A program made the position numbers and the translations under genes. A DNA stretch of 64,000 nucleotides from an uncultured Lachnospiraceae bacterium (lineage in GTDB: Bacteria > Bacillota > Clostridia > Lachnospirales > Lachnospiraceae): NCBI GenBank assembly GCA_910578085.1, contig CAJTPM010000016.1:31377-95376 (forward strand), read 5' to 3'. This document shows, in pieces, positions 7,338 to 17,025 of the stretch (the first letter of the stretch is position 1; the number at the start of each line of letters is the position of its first letter). A model generated the notes under the pieces. That model did not search any database. It worked only from the letters and a program-made list of their open reading frames with translations, and was not told the DNA's origin.

Positions 7338-8933
7338 GTGGCAGATCATACAAAGGAAATCAATCGAAGAAGAACATTCGCTATTATATCTCACCCGGAT
7401 GCCGGGAAGACTACACTGACAGAGAAGTTTCTGCTGTACGGCGGCGCCATCAACCTGGCCGGCAGCGTGAAGGGGAAGGCGACGGCCAGGCATGCGGTGT
7501 CAGACTGGATGGAGATCGAGAAGGAGAGGGGAATTTCCGTTACCTCTTCTGTTTTGCAGTTTGAATACGACGGGTTCTGCATCAATATTCTCGATACGCC
7601 GGGCCATCAGGACTTTTCGGAGGACACTTATCGGACGCTGATGGCCGCAGATTCCGCGGTGATGGTCATTGATGCGTCAAAGGGTGTGGAGGCCCAGACG
7701 AGAAAGCTCTTTAAAGTCTGCGCCATGCGGCATATCCCGATCTTTACTTTTATCAATAAGCTGGACAGGGATGCCAATGATACGTTTGATCTGTTGGACG
7801 AGGTGGAAAAGGAACTTGGTATTGCCACCTGCCCGATCAACTGGCCGATCGGTTCCGGAAAGGGCTTCAAAGGAGTTTTTGACAGAGAGGGAGAAAAAGT
7901 TATCACTTATTCCGACACGGAAAAAGGGACAAAAGAGGGAATATCCAGAGAGATCTCACTGGAAAATAAGGAGGAGCTTATAGAAAATATCGGGCAGGAG
8001 GCGGCGGACAGGCTCTTCTCCGAGCTGGAACTTCTGGACGGCGCCGGGGCGGAATTTGATCTGGAAAGCGTCAGAAGCGGCGACCTGACGCCGGTGTTTT
8101 TCGGTTCTGCGCTGACAAATTTCGGAGTGGAGATCTTTTTGAAGCATTTCCTGGAGATGGCCACAGCGCCTCTTCCCAGAAAAGCGGATATCGGTTTGCT
8201 GGATCCTGCAGCGCACGATTTTTCGGCGTTTGTCTTTAAAATACAGGCCAATATGAACAAAGCCCATCGCGACAGGATCGCCTTTATGCGGATCTGCTCC
8301 GGAAAATATGATGCGGCCATGGAAGTGCGGCATGTACAGAGCGGCAGGGTAATGCGGCTCTCCCAGCCCCAGCAGATCATGGCGGACGAGAGAAAGATAC
8401 TGACAGAAGCCTATGCCGGGGATATTATCGGTGTGTTTGATCCTGGGATTTTTTCTATCGGCGATACGTTATGTATGCCGAAGGAAACTTTTCAGTATGA
8501 GGGAATCCCTACCTTTGCCCCGGAGCATTTTGCCAGGGTGCGGCAGATGGATACGATGAAACGGAAACAGTTTATCAAGGGAATCAGCCAAATCGCCCAG
8601 GAGGGCGCTATCCAGGTTTTCCAGGAACTGGCCGGGGGTATGGAGGAGATCATTGTCGGCGTGGTGGGCGTTTTGCAGTTTGAGGTGTTAAAGTACCGTC
8701 TGGAAAACGAGTACCGGGTGGAGATTAAACTGGAACAGCTTCCCTATGAGTATATCCGCTGGATCGAAAATAAGGAGGAGATCGATCTGCAGAGACTGCA
8801 GGGCACTTCGGATATGAAAAAGATTCAGGATCTGAAGGGGAATCCGCTTCTTTTGTTTGTGAATGAGTGGAGTATTCGCATGACCTGTGAGAGAAACGAA
8901 GGGTTGAGGCTTTCGGAGTTTGGGAGGGATTAG
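7338..8933 (+). CDS. prfC: Peptide chain release factor 3 (GTG start)
   Basis: RF3 is a translational GTPase that recycles RF1/RF2 from the ribosome after termination. The 531-residue product matches the family length. The G domain shows SHPDAGKTTLTEK (G1), DTPGHQDFSEDTYRTL (G3) and NKLD (G4), and the DFSEDTYRTL version of G3 distinguishes RF3 from EF-G. The GTG at 7338 has CGGAGGA seven bases upstream. A lipoprotein gene follows after four bases, so the two are probably co-transcribed. In Bacillus the spoIIIA operon is followed by accB and accC instead; prfC here is a clostridial arrangement. Confidence 0.97.
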   Translation: MADHTKEINRRRTFAIISHPDAGKTTLTEKFLLYGGAINLAGSVKGKATARHAVSDWMEIEKERGISVTSSVLQFEYDGFCINILDTPGHQDFSEDTYRTLMAADSAVMVIDASKGVEAQTRKLFKVCAMRHIPIFTFINKLDRDANDTFDLLDEVEKELGIATCPINWPIGSGKGFKGVFDREGEKVITYSDTEKGTKEGISREISLENKEELIENIGQEAADRLFSELELLDGAGAEFDLESVRSGDLTPVFFGSALTNFGVEIFLKHFLEMATAPLPRKADIGLLDPAAHDFSAFVFKIQANMNKAHRDRIAFMRICSGKYDAAMEVRHVQSGRVMRLSQPQQIMADERKILTEAYAGDIIGVFDPGIFSIGDTLCMPKETFQYEGIPTFAPEHFARVRQMDTMKRKQFIKGISQIAQEGAIQVFQELAGGMEEIIVGVVGVLQFEVLKYRLENEYRVEIKLEQLPYEYIRWIENKEEIDLQRLQGTSDMKKIQDLKGNPLLLFVNEWSIRMTCERNEGLRLSEFGRD

Positions 8934-8937
8934 ATTT

Positions 8938-10356
8938 TTGACGAAGAAAGTAAAAAAATCTGAATATTATAATAGAAGAAGGCGGATGGCGGCAGCGGTG
9001 CTGGTGTTGGTTTGCGTGTTTTGTCTGTCCGGGTGTGGTGTCTTTGACTTTTTGGAAGGGGAATCTGCGCGGGAAATAGATGAGATAACACAGGAAGCTG
9101 CGGAGGAGGAAATAAGAGAGGAGACGGAAAGGGAGGCACAGGAAAAAGAAATTCAGGCCGCTTCCTCGCGGGAAGTTTCTGAAGAGGCCGCCTCAGCGGA
9201 AACACTCCCGCCTGAACCCCAGGATTATCCTGAAGTAGAAGAAAACCTGGTGGAAGAAAAGGAGAGCAGCATTTCCAGAAGTGATCTGGAACAGAAAAGG
9301 GAAGAGATCGGGCTTACGGAGGCAGGTATCACAGGGCTTTTGGAGCTTCAGTCCGGCAATTACTATTTTAAACAGCTGGATGATGCGGGAAAACGGGTCT
9401 ATGTGGAAATGTATCAGATCCTGACACTGCAGGCAGAGGAGATTTTGTTATCTACCATTGATGTGGAGGTATTGCCGGGAATATATCAGGCCGTGATCAA
9501 TGATCACCCGGAATTTTTTTATCTGTCCGGTTATACGTATACGCGGTTTGTGAGGCAGGACGAGGTAAAATATATCACTTTTTCAGGGAGATATCTGTAT
9601 GACAGTGAAGAAGTGGCAAAAAGGCAGGCGCTGATCGATGCGGTCGTGGATGCAAAGGCTGTGGAACTGATAGGAAATGACGATTACGAGACGGTGAAGG
9701 CGGTTTATGAGGATCTGATCTTATCCACGGACTACAGTATGGAATCGCCGGATAATCAGAATATATGCTCCGTATTTCTGGATAAAAAATCAGTTTGCAA
9801 TGGCTATGCCAAAGCAGCCCAGTATCTGCTTAACTATTTTGGAATCCCCTGCATTATTGTAAACGGCACCGCCCTAGGTAATCCTCATGCATGGAATATC
9901 GTGGAGATAGACGGGGCATATTATCATATGGATGTCACATGGGGAGACCCTTCCTATTATTCAAAGGATACGGAAGAGAAAGCGGGAGCGCCGGATATAG
10001 ATTACAGTTATCTTTGTCTGACGACGGCGGAGATCAGTAAAAACCACAGCGTTGACGCAGAGTTTGCATTCCCGGAGTGCACTGCCATGCACAATAATTA
10101 TTTTGTCAGGGAGGGTCTTTACCTGTACGGGTATGATGACGGACTGATAGGTGAAATTTTTGCGGCGGCCAGAGAGCGCGGGGAAAATACGGTATGCGTT
10201 AAGGCAAGCAGCATTGGAGTGTATCAGGAACTGTATGATAATCTGATCGATCAGCAGAAAATCTTTGATTATTTCGGCACTTACCAGAGTAACGGCGAGT
10301 ATAAAATTGCCTACTCCGGGAATGAGGATCTTTGTACGATCAGTTTCTGGGAATAA
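8938..10356 (+). CDS. Transglutaminase-like lipoprotein
   Basis: A predicted surface lipoprotein of 472 residues. The signal peptide has a basic start (KKVKK, RRRR), a hydrophobic core and a lipobox LSGC with Cys33. A Glu/Ala-rich low-complexity stretch follows to about residue 110. The C-terminal half holds a transglutaminase-like cysteine fold: SVCNGYAKA (Cys287), NPHAWNIVEI (His317) and MDVTWGDPSYY (Asp332) make the expected Cys-His-Asp triad. Such proteins may act as proteases or cross-linking enzymes on the cell surface; the substrate is unknown. The TTG at 8938 is placed by GGGAGG about 10 bases upstream; an ATG at 8986 would shorten the basic region. It directly follows prfC. Confidence 0.8.
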   Translation: MTKKVKKSEYYNRRRRMAAAVLVLVCVFCLSGCGVFDFLEGESAREIDEITQEAAEEEIREETEREAQEKEIQAASSREVSEEAASAETLPPEPQDYPEVEENLVEEKESSISRSDLEQKREEIGLTEAGITGLLELQSGNYYFKQLDDAGKRVYVEMYQILTLQAEEILLSTIDVEVLPGIYQAVINDHPEFFYLSGYTYTRFVRQDEVKYITFSGRYLYDSEEVAKRQALIDAVVDAKAVELIGNDDYETVKAVYEDLILSTDYSMESPDNQNICSVFLDKKSVCNGYAKAAQYLLNYFGIPCIIVNGTALGNPHAWNIVEIDGAYYHMDVTWGDPSYYSKDTEEKAGAPDIDYSYLCLTTAEISKNHSVDAEFAFPECTAMHNNYFVREGLYLYGYDDGLIGEIFAAARERGENTVCVKASSIGVYQELYDNLIDQQKIFDYFGTYQSNGEYKIAYSGNEDLCTISFWE

Positions 10357-10374
10357 CTTCGGTGAAGATATGCT

Positions 10375-10402
10375 TTGCAAATCGGAAGATTTTTGGTATA
10401 CT
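10375..10402 (+). promoter_or_regulatory. Sigma-A-type promoter for asp23-nusB
   Basis: -35 TTGCAA (10375-10380), 16-base spacer, -10 TATACT (10397-10402), about 60 bases before the Asp23-family start codon. It begins the long housekeeping cluster. Confidence 0.6.
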
Positions 10403-10462
10403 GATGGTTAGTGAAGTCCAAAGGCAAATGTATATGGTAAAAATAAAACAGGAGAAAGTAAA

Positions 10463-10852
10463 ATGAGCAAAGAATTAGAGAGACAAAGTCTGGAACTGAG
10501 GGAAGATGACAGTATGGGTTCCGTAAAAATTGCAGATGATGTGGTGGCGATGATTGCGGCTCTGGCAGCGACAGAGGTGGAGGGAGTTTCCTCCATGGTG
10601 GGCAACATCACTCATGAGTTGATGAATAAAATGGGATATAAAAATATTGCCAGAGGCGTAAAAGTAGAGGTGTTCAATAAAAAAGTGAAAGTGGACATTT
10701 CTGTCAATATTGAATATGGCTACAATATCCCTGCCACCGGCCAGAAGATACAGACGAAAGTACAGACAGCCATCGAGAGTATGACAGGTCTGTGTGTGAC
10801 GGATGTGAATATCAGGATCGCCGGTGTAAACATGACAAAGACAGTAAAATAA
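10463..10852 (+). CDS. Asp23/Gls24 family protein (YqhY-like)
   Basis: A 129-residue member of the Asp23/Gls24 family (DUF322), linked in Firmicutes to envelope stress and to fatty-acid synthesis control (YqhY in Bacillus). Family features are GSVKIADDVVAMIAALAATEVEGV near the N-terminus and the VKVEVFNKKVKVDISVNIEYGYNIP core. It precedes nusB as yqhY does in Bacillus. AGGAGAAAG upstream supports the start. A second paralogue of the family lies at 53510, in front of fakA. Confidence 0.92.
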   Translation: MSKELERQSLELREDDSMGSVKIADDVVAMIAALAATEVEGVSSMVGNITHELMNKMGYKNIARGVKVEVFNKKVKVDISVNIEYGYNIPATGQKIQTKVQTAIESMTGLCVTDVNIRIAGVNMTKTVK

Positions 10853-10945
10853 AATCGTAAAGACTGTAAGATAAACTGTAAAACAGACAGCGGGAAAAGC
10901 TTGACTGCAACGCAATTTACAAGGAAGAAACAGCCGGAGAGCATT

Positions 10946-11356
10946 ATGAGCAGACGGGAAATCAGGGAACGCATTTTTAAGCTGCTGTTCCGTGTGGAAT
11001 TTTATAGAGAAGGGGAAATGGAAGAGCAGAAAGAACTCTTTTTGGAGGATGCGGAATATTTCCCGGAAGATGTGACCGAAAAGGATAAAAACGAGATCGT
11101 TTTGAAATATGACGCTATTGCGGAAAAGCTTTCTGAGATCGATGAAATGATAAACGGGAAAGCGACGGGCTGGAGCAGCAGGCGAATGGGAAAGGTGGAA
11201 CTTACGATCATTCGGCTTGCGGTTTATGAGATCTGTTTTGATGAGCGGATTCCTACCGGTGTGGCGATCAATGAGGCGGTGGAGCTTGCCAAGAGTTACG
11301 GACAGGAAGGCTCGGCAGCGTTTGTAAACGGTGTTCTGGCAAAATTTGCGGAGTGA
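10946..11356 (+). CDS. nusB: Transcription antitermination factor NusB
   Basis: NusB binds boxA RNA with NusE (S10) to support antitermination on rRNA operons. The 136-residue product is all-helical in appearance with the family start SRREIRERIFKLLFRVEF and the C-terminal motif IRLAVYEICFDERIPTGVAINEAVELAKSYG... ending FVNGVLAKFAE, typical of NusB. The ATG at 10946 matches this N-terminus; an upstream in-frame TTG would add 15 residues foreign to the family. It lies between asp23 and xseA; folD, found after nusB in Bacillus, is absent here. Confidence 0.96.
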   Translation: MSRREIRERIFKLLFRVEFYREGEMEEQKELFLEDAEYFPEDVTEKDKNEIVLKYDAIAEKLSEIDEMINGKATGWSSRRMGKVELTIIRLAVYEICFDERIPTGVAINEAVELAKSYGQEGSAAFVNGVLAKFAE

Positions 11357-11392
11357 GATAAAACCTGAAAACCTGGAGAGATGAGGAATAAT

Positions 11393-12625
11393 ATGCGGAA
11401 TGTTTATACGGTTACCCAGGTAAATTCTTATATCAAAAATATGTTTACTCAGGATTATATGCTCCGGTCCATTTCTGTAAAAGGCGAGATCAGTAATTGC
11501 AAATATCATACTTCGGGACATATTTATTTTACTTTGAAGGACCAATCCGGAACGATTGCCTGTGTTATGTTTGCCGGCAGTCGTTCCGGTCTTGCGTTTC
11601 AACTGACAGAAGGAGCACAGGTTATCGTAACCGGCAGAGTCGATGTCTATGAGAGGGATGGAAAGTATCAGCTTTATGCGCAGAAAATTACGAAACAGGG
11701 GATCGGAGATCTGTATGTCAGATTTGAACAGCTGAAAAAGGAGCTGGAAGAACAGGGCATGTTTGCGGCAGAGTATAAGAGGAAGATCCCGAAATATATC
11801 AGAACTCTGGGAGTGGTGACTGCTGAAACCGGGGCGGCAGTGCGGGATATTATCAATGTGGCAGGCAGAAGAAACCCTTATGTGCAGATTATTCTGTATC
11901 CGGCTATTGTGCAGGGGGAGGCGGCTGCTTGCAGCATTATAAACGGTATCCGGGCATTGGAACGGGCCGGGGTGGATGTGATCATTGCAGGCCGGGGCGG
12001 CGGCTCCATAGAAGATCTGTGGGCCTTTAATGAGGAAGAAGTGGCGAGAGCTGTTTTTGAGTGTACGGTACCTGTGATTTCTGCAGTGGGACATGAGACA
12101 GACTTTACAATAACAGATTTTGTAGCTGATCTCAGAGCGCCTACACCCTCTGCTGCTGCGGAACTGGCGGTTTATGATGTAAAGGAGCTTTTGGAGCGTA
12201 TGCAGACAGTGAGGCAATTATACACAAGGTCCATGGAACAGTCATTGCGGGAATATTCTCTGAAACTTTCAGGCAGAAAAACGAGGCTTAAGTATATGAG
12301 CCCGTTATCTCGTATTCGCGACAAACGGCATATGTCGATAAAGCTGGAGGAAGAGCTGCAGTCTGCCATGAGTCAGGTGATTAAAGAAAAAAAACAGATG
12401 TTATCGATCTATATTGAGCGGATGAAGGGACTTTCACCTTTGGAGAAATTAAATCAGGGTTATACTTATACCAGTACAGCAGATGGAAAGGCACTCCGGT
12501 CTGTAGAACAGGTGGAAGAAGGGGACAGACTCAAAATCTGTGTGACGGACGGTTTTGTGGAAGCAGGTGTGTTAAGCTGTCATCCGGTGCAGGAGAGTCG
12601 TTGCTGTCCGGAACTTCAGATGTGA
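11393..12625 (+). CDS. xseA: Exodeoxyribonuclease VII large subunit
   Basis: XseA is the catalytic subunit of exonuclease VII, which degrades single-stranded DNA. The 410-residue product has an N-terminal OB-fold (residues about 1-100, with GEISNCKYHTSGHIYFTLKD) and the catalytic domain with GVVTAETGAAVRDI, IIAGRGGGSIEDLWAFN and SAVGHETDFTITDFVADLRA, all characteristic of the family. A helical region follows. The ATG at 11393 has GAGG at 6-base spacing; an in-frame ATG four codons earlier sits too close to its ribosome site. xseB follows after 88 bases. Confidence 0.96.
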   Translation: MRNVYTVTQVNSYIKNMFTQDYMLRSISVKGEISNCKYHTSGHIYFTLKDQSGTIACVMFAGSRSGLAFQLTEGAQVIVTGRVDVYERDGKYQLYAQKITKQGIGDLYVRFEQLKKELEEQGMFAAEYKRKIPKYIRTLGVVTAETGAAVRDIINVAGRRNPYVQIILYPAIVQGEAAACSIINGIRALERAGVDVIIAGRGGGSIEDLWAFNEEEVARAVFECTVPVISAVGHETDFTITDFVADLRAPTPSAAAELAVYDVKELLERMQTVRQLYTRSMEQSLREYSLKLSGRKTRLKYMSPLSRIRDKRHMSIKLEEELQSAMSQVIKEKKQMLSIYIERMKGLSPLEKLNQGYTYTSTADGKALRSVEQVEEGDRLKICVTDGFVEAGVLSCHPVQESRCCPELQM

Positions 12626-12713
12626 AATCAGAATGAGGGATGGAGAACTGTTTCCGGGCCAGGGGGCAGCCTGGTACAGAGAGTGGTGAGAAGCAAAGGA
12701 GATGTAAACAGAT

Positions 12714-12941
12714 ATGGATGCGGCAGGGGAAGAAAACAGAAGAGAGATGAAGCTGGAAGAAGCTTTTGAAAAACTGGATGATATGCTGGCGGAACTGGAA
12801 TCCGGGGATATTTCGCTGGAAGAATGCTTTGAACGTTATCAGGAAGGAATGAAACTCTTGAAACAGTGCAATGATATCATTGACAGAGTAGAAAAAAAGG
12901 TGTTGAAACTGAATGGGAGCGGAGAGCTGGAGGAGTTGTAA
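12714..12941 (+). CDS. xseB: Exodeoxyribonuclease VII small subunit
   Basis: XseB is the small helical partner that stabilises and regulates XseA. The 75-residue product shows the family core LEEAFEKLDDMLAELESGDISLEECFERYQEGMKLLKQC, with the paired helices joined by the SGDISLEE turn. AAAGGAG lies upstream of the ATG with somewhat long spacing. Its position between xseA and ispA is the standard Firmicute order. Confidence 0.95.
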   Translation: MDAAGEENRREMKLEEAFEKLDDMLAELESGDISLEECFERYQEGMKLLKQCNDIIDRVEKKVLKLNGSGELEEL

Positions 12942-13064
12942 AAGGCAGCGTGGTAATGGCCAAAACACTTTAATATAAGCAGTCAAAATATGTCTTCGTA
13001 GAAATGTGCCGGAAATAAGGCTGTACAACCGGAGCGGAAAACAGATAAGAGGAGCAGAGAGGTT

Positions 13065-14003
13065 ATGGATTTTGACAGAGAACTGAAGAAAAAGGTTTCA
13101 CAGGTGGAGGAGACGATCAAAAAATACCTGCCGAAGGAGGATGGAGTTCAAAAAAGCCTTCTGGAGGCTATGAATTACAGTTTCCTGGCGGGTGGAAAGA
13201 GACTCAGACCTCTTCTGATGTCGGAATGTTACAGGATGGCGGGCGGCACGGAGGAGGTCATAGAACCTTTTATGGCAGCCCAGGAGATGATCCATACCTA
13301 CTCTCTTGTGCATGATGATCTTCCGGCCATGGATAACGATCTCTACCGCAGGGGGAAAAAGACCACCCATGCGGTCTACGGCGAGGCCATGGCGATCCTT
13401 GCCGGGGACGGGCTTCTGAATTATGCTTTTGAGACGGCCTGCAGGGCGTTTTCTCTGAAAGGCGGGGAGGAGGAAGGAAGTGATGCTGCATCAGGGAAGC
13501 AGGAATGCAGTGCGGCAAGGATCGGCGGCGCCTTAAAGATCCTTGCCGAAAAGGCCGGTATTTACGGCATGATCGGCGGACAGGCTGTGGATGTGGAGGC
13601 GGAAAAGAGAAAGCTCAGGCTGGACGGGGAAAAACTGTTGTTTATCCATGTGCATAAGACGGCGGCTCTTATTCAGTCGTCCATGATGATCGGCGCCTAT
13701 CTGGCGGGAGCGGATGAGAAATTCGTACAGGACATGGAAAAGGCCGGTTATGCCATCGGCGTCGCCTTCCAGATACAGGATGATATTCTGGACATTACCA
13801 GCACGCTGGAGGAGCTGGGGAAACCGGTGGGAAGCGATGAAAAAAATGATAAACTGACTTATGTGTCGGTGTATGGGCTGGAGCGGTCGAAACAGGATGT
13901 AGAGAGACTGTCAGACGAGGCGCTGGAAATACTGAAAAGCGTGTCGCAGAGAAATGAGTTTCTGGAGGAGTTGATCATCAGTCTGATCACGAGAAGAAAG
14001 TAG
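13065..14003 (+). CDS. ispA: Polyprenyl (farnesyl/geranyl) diphosphate synthase
   Basis: This enzyme condenses isopentenyl diphosphate with allylic diphosphates to make C15-C20 isoprenoids, precursors for the undecaprenyl carrier and quinones. The 312-residue product has the first aspartate-rich motif in HDDLPAMDND (near residue 85), GGKRLRP for substrate binding and the second motif in QIQDDILD (near residue 235). A 25-residue Glu/Gly/Ser-rich insert (around residues 138-160) lengthens the loop after the first catalytic helices, an insertion also common in clostridial IspA. dxs follows directly, linking two isoprenoid steps. Confidence 0.95.
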   Translation: MDFDRELKKKVSQVEETIKKYLPKEDGVQKSLLEAMNYSFLAGGKRLRPLLMSECYRMAGGTEEVIEPFMAAQEMIHTYSLVHDDLPAMDNDLYRRGKKTTHAVYGEAMAILAGDGLLNYAFETACRAFSLKGGEEEGSDAASGKQECSAARIGGALKILAEKAGIYGMIGGQAVDVEAEKRKLRLDGEKLLFIHVHKTAALIQSSMMIGAYLAGADEKFVQDMEKAGYAIGVAFQIQDDILDITSTLEELGKPVGSDEKNDKLTYVSVYGLERSKQDVERLSDEALEILKSVSQRNEFLEELIISLITRRK

Positions 14004-14020
14004 GAGTGAGGAAGTCTGTT

Positions 14021-15919
14021 ATGTATCTGGAGAAAATCAAAAAGCAGAATGATATCAAAAAGATAGAAAGGGAGCACCTTGGCGAGCTGGCCCAGGAGAT
14101 CAGGGACTTTCTGATCCGGAAGATTTCCGTTACCGGCGGGCATCTGGGCTCCAATCTAGGGTGTGTGGAGCTGACCATGGCACTGCATCTGGCGCTTACA
14201 CTGCCCCAGGATAAAATTGTCTGGGATGTGGGGCACCAGGCATATACCCACAAGCTTCTGACAGGCCGGGTACAGGGATTTGATACGCTGCGCAAATACG
14301 GCGGGATGAGCGGTTTTCCGAAGCGTAAGGAGAGCGACTGCGACTGTTTTGATACCGGACACAGTTCCACTTCCATTTCGGCAGGGCTGGGTATGGTGCA
14401 GGCCAGGGATCTGTTAAAACAGGATTTTACTGTGGTTTCTGTGATCGGGGACGGTGCGCTGACCGGCGGTATGGCCTATGAAGCGATCAATAACGCGAGC
14501 AAGCTGGAGACGAATTTTATTATCATATTGAACGATAACAATATGTCCATCTCTGAGAATGTGGGGGGCGTCTCCAAATATCTGAACGCGATCCGCACGA
14601 CGGAAAATTATCTGGATCTGAAAAATACGGTCTACAATGCATTGATCGGCTTCCAGCACGGCGAGAGTATGGTAAAGGGCATCCGCCGGGTAAAAAATGA
14701 TGTGAAACGGTTGGTGGTGCCGGGCATGTATTTTGAGGATCTGGGCGTCACCTATATGGGTCCGGTGGACGGGCATGATATCCAGAAAATGACAAGGTTC
14801 ATAAAAGAAGCGAAGAAAGTGAAGGGACCTGTTTTAATACATATGCTGACGACAAAGGGGAAAGGCTATGGGCCGGCGGAAAAGCATCCTGCGCGGTTTC
14901 ATGGGGCGGAACCATTTGAGATCGAGACGGGACTTCCCACGCATCCCAGGACAAAGGCGAACTATACCGATATTTTCTCCACGGTCATGATCAAACTGGC
15001 CGCCAGAGATGAACGGGTGGTGGCGATCACAGCGGCCATGGCGGATGGGACAGGCTTAAAGCGGTTCCGCAATATCTACCCGCAGCGTTTTTTTGATGTG
15101 GGCATCGCGGAAGAACATGCCGTGACCTTTGCGGCGGGGCTGGCGGCCGGGGGACTTCGCCCTGTGGTTGCCATCTATTCCTCTTTTTTACAGCGGGCCT
15201 ATGATCAGATTATTCACGATGTCTGTATTCAGAATCTGCCGGTGATCTTTGCCATTGACAGAGCAGGGCTTGTGGGAAGCGACGGAGAGACGCATCAGGG
15301 AATCTTCGACCTGTCTTATCTGTCGAGTATTCCGAATATGCATGTGATGGCGCCGAAAAACAAATGGGAACTGTCGGACATGATGAAGTTTGCCCTGCAG
15401 TTTGAGGGACCGATCGCCATCCGCTATCCCAGAGGGGAGGCTTACGATGGCTTACAGGAATTCCGCGCGCCGATCGTCTATGGGAAGAGCGAAGTTTTGT
15501 ATGAGGAGGAGGACATCTGCATTCTGGCTGTGGGCAGTATGGTAAAGACGGCTCTTTCCGTCCGGAAAATCCTGAAAGATATTGGCTATGCCTGTACGTT
15601 GGTGAATGTGCGCTTTGTGAAACCCATCGATGAGAAACTGATCGAGGAGCTTGTGTGCAGCCACAGACTGCTTGTGACCATCGAGGAGAATGTGGAAAAG
15701 GGCGGTTTTGGGGAAAGTGTCAGAAGCTTTGTGGATTCTCTGCCGAAATGCAGTAAAAAGGATATCCGCGCAGCGAAAGTGATCTGCGCGGCGCTGCCGG
15801 ATCTGTATGTGGAGCATGGAAGCGTGAGCGTTCTGGAGGAAGAGCTGGGGCTGACAGACGGCTGTATCGCAAAGAGGATCGTGACTGAGTGGGCCGGTAT
15901 GGAGCATGCGCAACAGTAG
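14021..15919 (+). CDS. dxs: 1-deoxy-D-xylulose-5-phosphate synthase
   Basis: Dxs condenses pyruvate and glyceraldehyde 3-phosphate, the first step of the MEP isoprenoid pathway, using thiamine diphosphate. The 632-residue product has the family length. It shows GGHLGSNLG, the thiamine site GDGALTGGMAYEAINNA...NDNNMSIS, and the pyrimidine-domain segment DVGIAEEHAVTFAAGLA. The ATG at 14021 follows GAGGAAG at 6-base spacing, favoured over a GTG at 14006. It lies 17 bases after ispA, so the two isoprenoid genes are likely translated together. Confidence 0.97.
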   Translation: MYLEKIKKQNDIKKIEREHLGELAQEIRDFLIRKISVTGGHLGSNLGCVELTMALHLALTLPQDKIVWDVGHQAYTHKLLTGRVQGFDTLRKYGGMSGFPKRKESDCDCFDTGHSSTSISAGLGMVQARDLLKQDFTVVSVIGDGALTGGMAYEAINNASKLETNFIIILNDNNMSISENVGGVSKYLNAIRTTENYLDLKNTVYNALIGFQHGESMVKGIRRVKNDVKRLVVPGMYFEDLGVTYMGPVDGHDIQKMTRFIKEAKKVKGPVLIHMLTTKGKGYGPAEKHPARFHGAEPFEIETGLPTHPRTKANYTDIFSTVMIKLAARDERVVAITAAMADGTGLKRFRNIYPQRFFDVGIAEEHAVTFAAGLAAGGLRPVVAIYSSFLQRAYDQIIHDVCIQNLPVIFAIDRAGLVGSDGETHQGIFDLSYLSSIPNMHVMAPKNKWELSDMMKFALQFEGPIAIRYPRGEAYDGLQEFRAPIVYGKSEVLYEEEDICILAVGSMVKTALSVRKILKDIGYACTLVNVRFVKPIDEKLIEELVCSHRLLVTIEENVEKGGFGESVRSFVDSLPKCSKKDIRAAKVICAALPDLYVEHGSVSVLEEELGLTDGCIAKRIVTEWAGMEHAQQ

Positions 15920-16042
15920 ACAGCAGCGGTCTGTGCGTCAGTGGATGATACAGTGAAGGTAACGGGCTGTCGGTGAAAGATGCAGAATGCTTTTGCGGGA
16001 TCAGCTGTGTGGGGCATGTTAGCAGGTATAAACGGGAGACAG

Positions 16043-17008
16043 ATGAACCAGACAAACAATAAGAAAGAAACGACAAAAAAAATAAGGCTGGATGTGTTGC
16101 TTGTGGAGCGCGGCTATGCTCCTTCCAGAGAAAAGGCAAGGGCAATCATAATGGCGGGAAATGTCTTTATCAATGGAGAGCGGGAGGATAAGGCAGGCAC
16201 CTGTTTTAATCTGGAAAAGATAAAAACCCTGGAGGTGAAGGGGGATGCATTCCCTTATGTAAGCAGAGGGGGATTGAAGCTGGAAAAGGCGCTGCATGAT
16301 TTTCCGATCACCGTCTCGGGTAAGATCTGTCTGGATATCGGTGCCTCCACAGGAGGTTTTACCCATTGCATGCTGTTAAACGGTGCGAAAAAAGTCTACG
16401 CTGTGGACGTAGGGCATGGTCAGCTGGCCTGGCAGATCAGGAACGATGAACGGGTTGTGTGTATGGAGCGGACAAATTTTCGCTATATTACACCGGAGGA
16501 GATCGCAGAGGAGATCAGGTTTGCCTCCTGCGACGTTTCTTTTATATCTTTGACCAGGATACTGCTCCCGGCCAGAAATCTTCTGGGGGATGACGGCGAG
16601 ATGGTCTGCCTGATCAAGCCTCAGTTTGAAGCCGGACGGGAAAAGGTCGGCAGGAAGGGCGTGGTAAAAGACCGGGCGGTACACCGGGAGGTGATTTGTA
16701 AGGTGATGGATTTTGCTGTGGATATCGGCTTTCGGATCGCAGGCTTATCCTTTTCTCCGATCAGAGGGCCGGAAGGCAACATAGAATATCTGCTGTATCT
16801 TCAAAAGGATGTGAAGAAGGCCGGAGAGTCGGAGGGACTGACGGAAAAAGAGGCGCAGGAAAGGCTTTTTCGTCTGCAGGAAACGGGGGGCGGGATCTCC
16901 GAAACGGAAGAGACGAAACGCCTCGTGGAGAGTACGGTGGAAATGGCCCACAGAGAACTTGATCATAAGAAGACAGAGAAACTGCAGGATTTTGAACCGC
17001 AGGGATAA
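16043..17008 (+). CDS. tlyA: TlyA family rRNA (cytidine-2'-O)-methyltransferase
   Basis: TlyA methylates ribosomal RNA at a cytidine 2'-OH; some members were first described as hemolysins. The product is about 321 residues, with an N-terminal S4 RNA-binding domain (RLDVLLVERGYAPSREKARA) and an FtsJ-type methyltransferase domain with the SAM motif LDIGASTGGFTHCML near residue 95. The C-terminus is extended by about 50 charged residues beyond the usual 270. The ATG at 16043 has GGGAG close upstream; the frame is open back to 15980 without a clear ribosome site. It is followed by nadK after 17 bases. Confidence 0.93.
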   Translation: MNQTNNKKETTKKIRLDVLLVERGYAPSREKARAIIMAGNVFINGEREDKAGTCFNLEKIKTLEVKGDAFPYVSRGGLKLEKALHDFPITVSGKICLDIGASTGGFTHCMLLNGAKKVYAVDVGHGQLAWQIRNDERVVCMERTNFRYITPEEIAEEIRFASCDVSFISLTRILLPARNLLGDDGEMVCLIKPQFEAGREKVGRKGVVKDRAVHREVICKVMDFAVDIGFRIAGLSFSPIRGPEGNIEYLLYLQKDVKKAGESEGLTEKEAQERLFRLQETGGGISETEETKRLVESTVEMAHRELDHKKTEKLQDFEPQG

Positions 17009-17025
17009 GGAATACAGGGAACAGG

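Noticed and set aside
10475..12217. A 580-codon open frame on the - strand opposite asp23, nusB and xseA
   Set aside because: It lies wholly opposite genes with clear family motifs, has a composition typical of an antisense shadow (His/Arg/Phe-rich) and no ribosome site.
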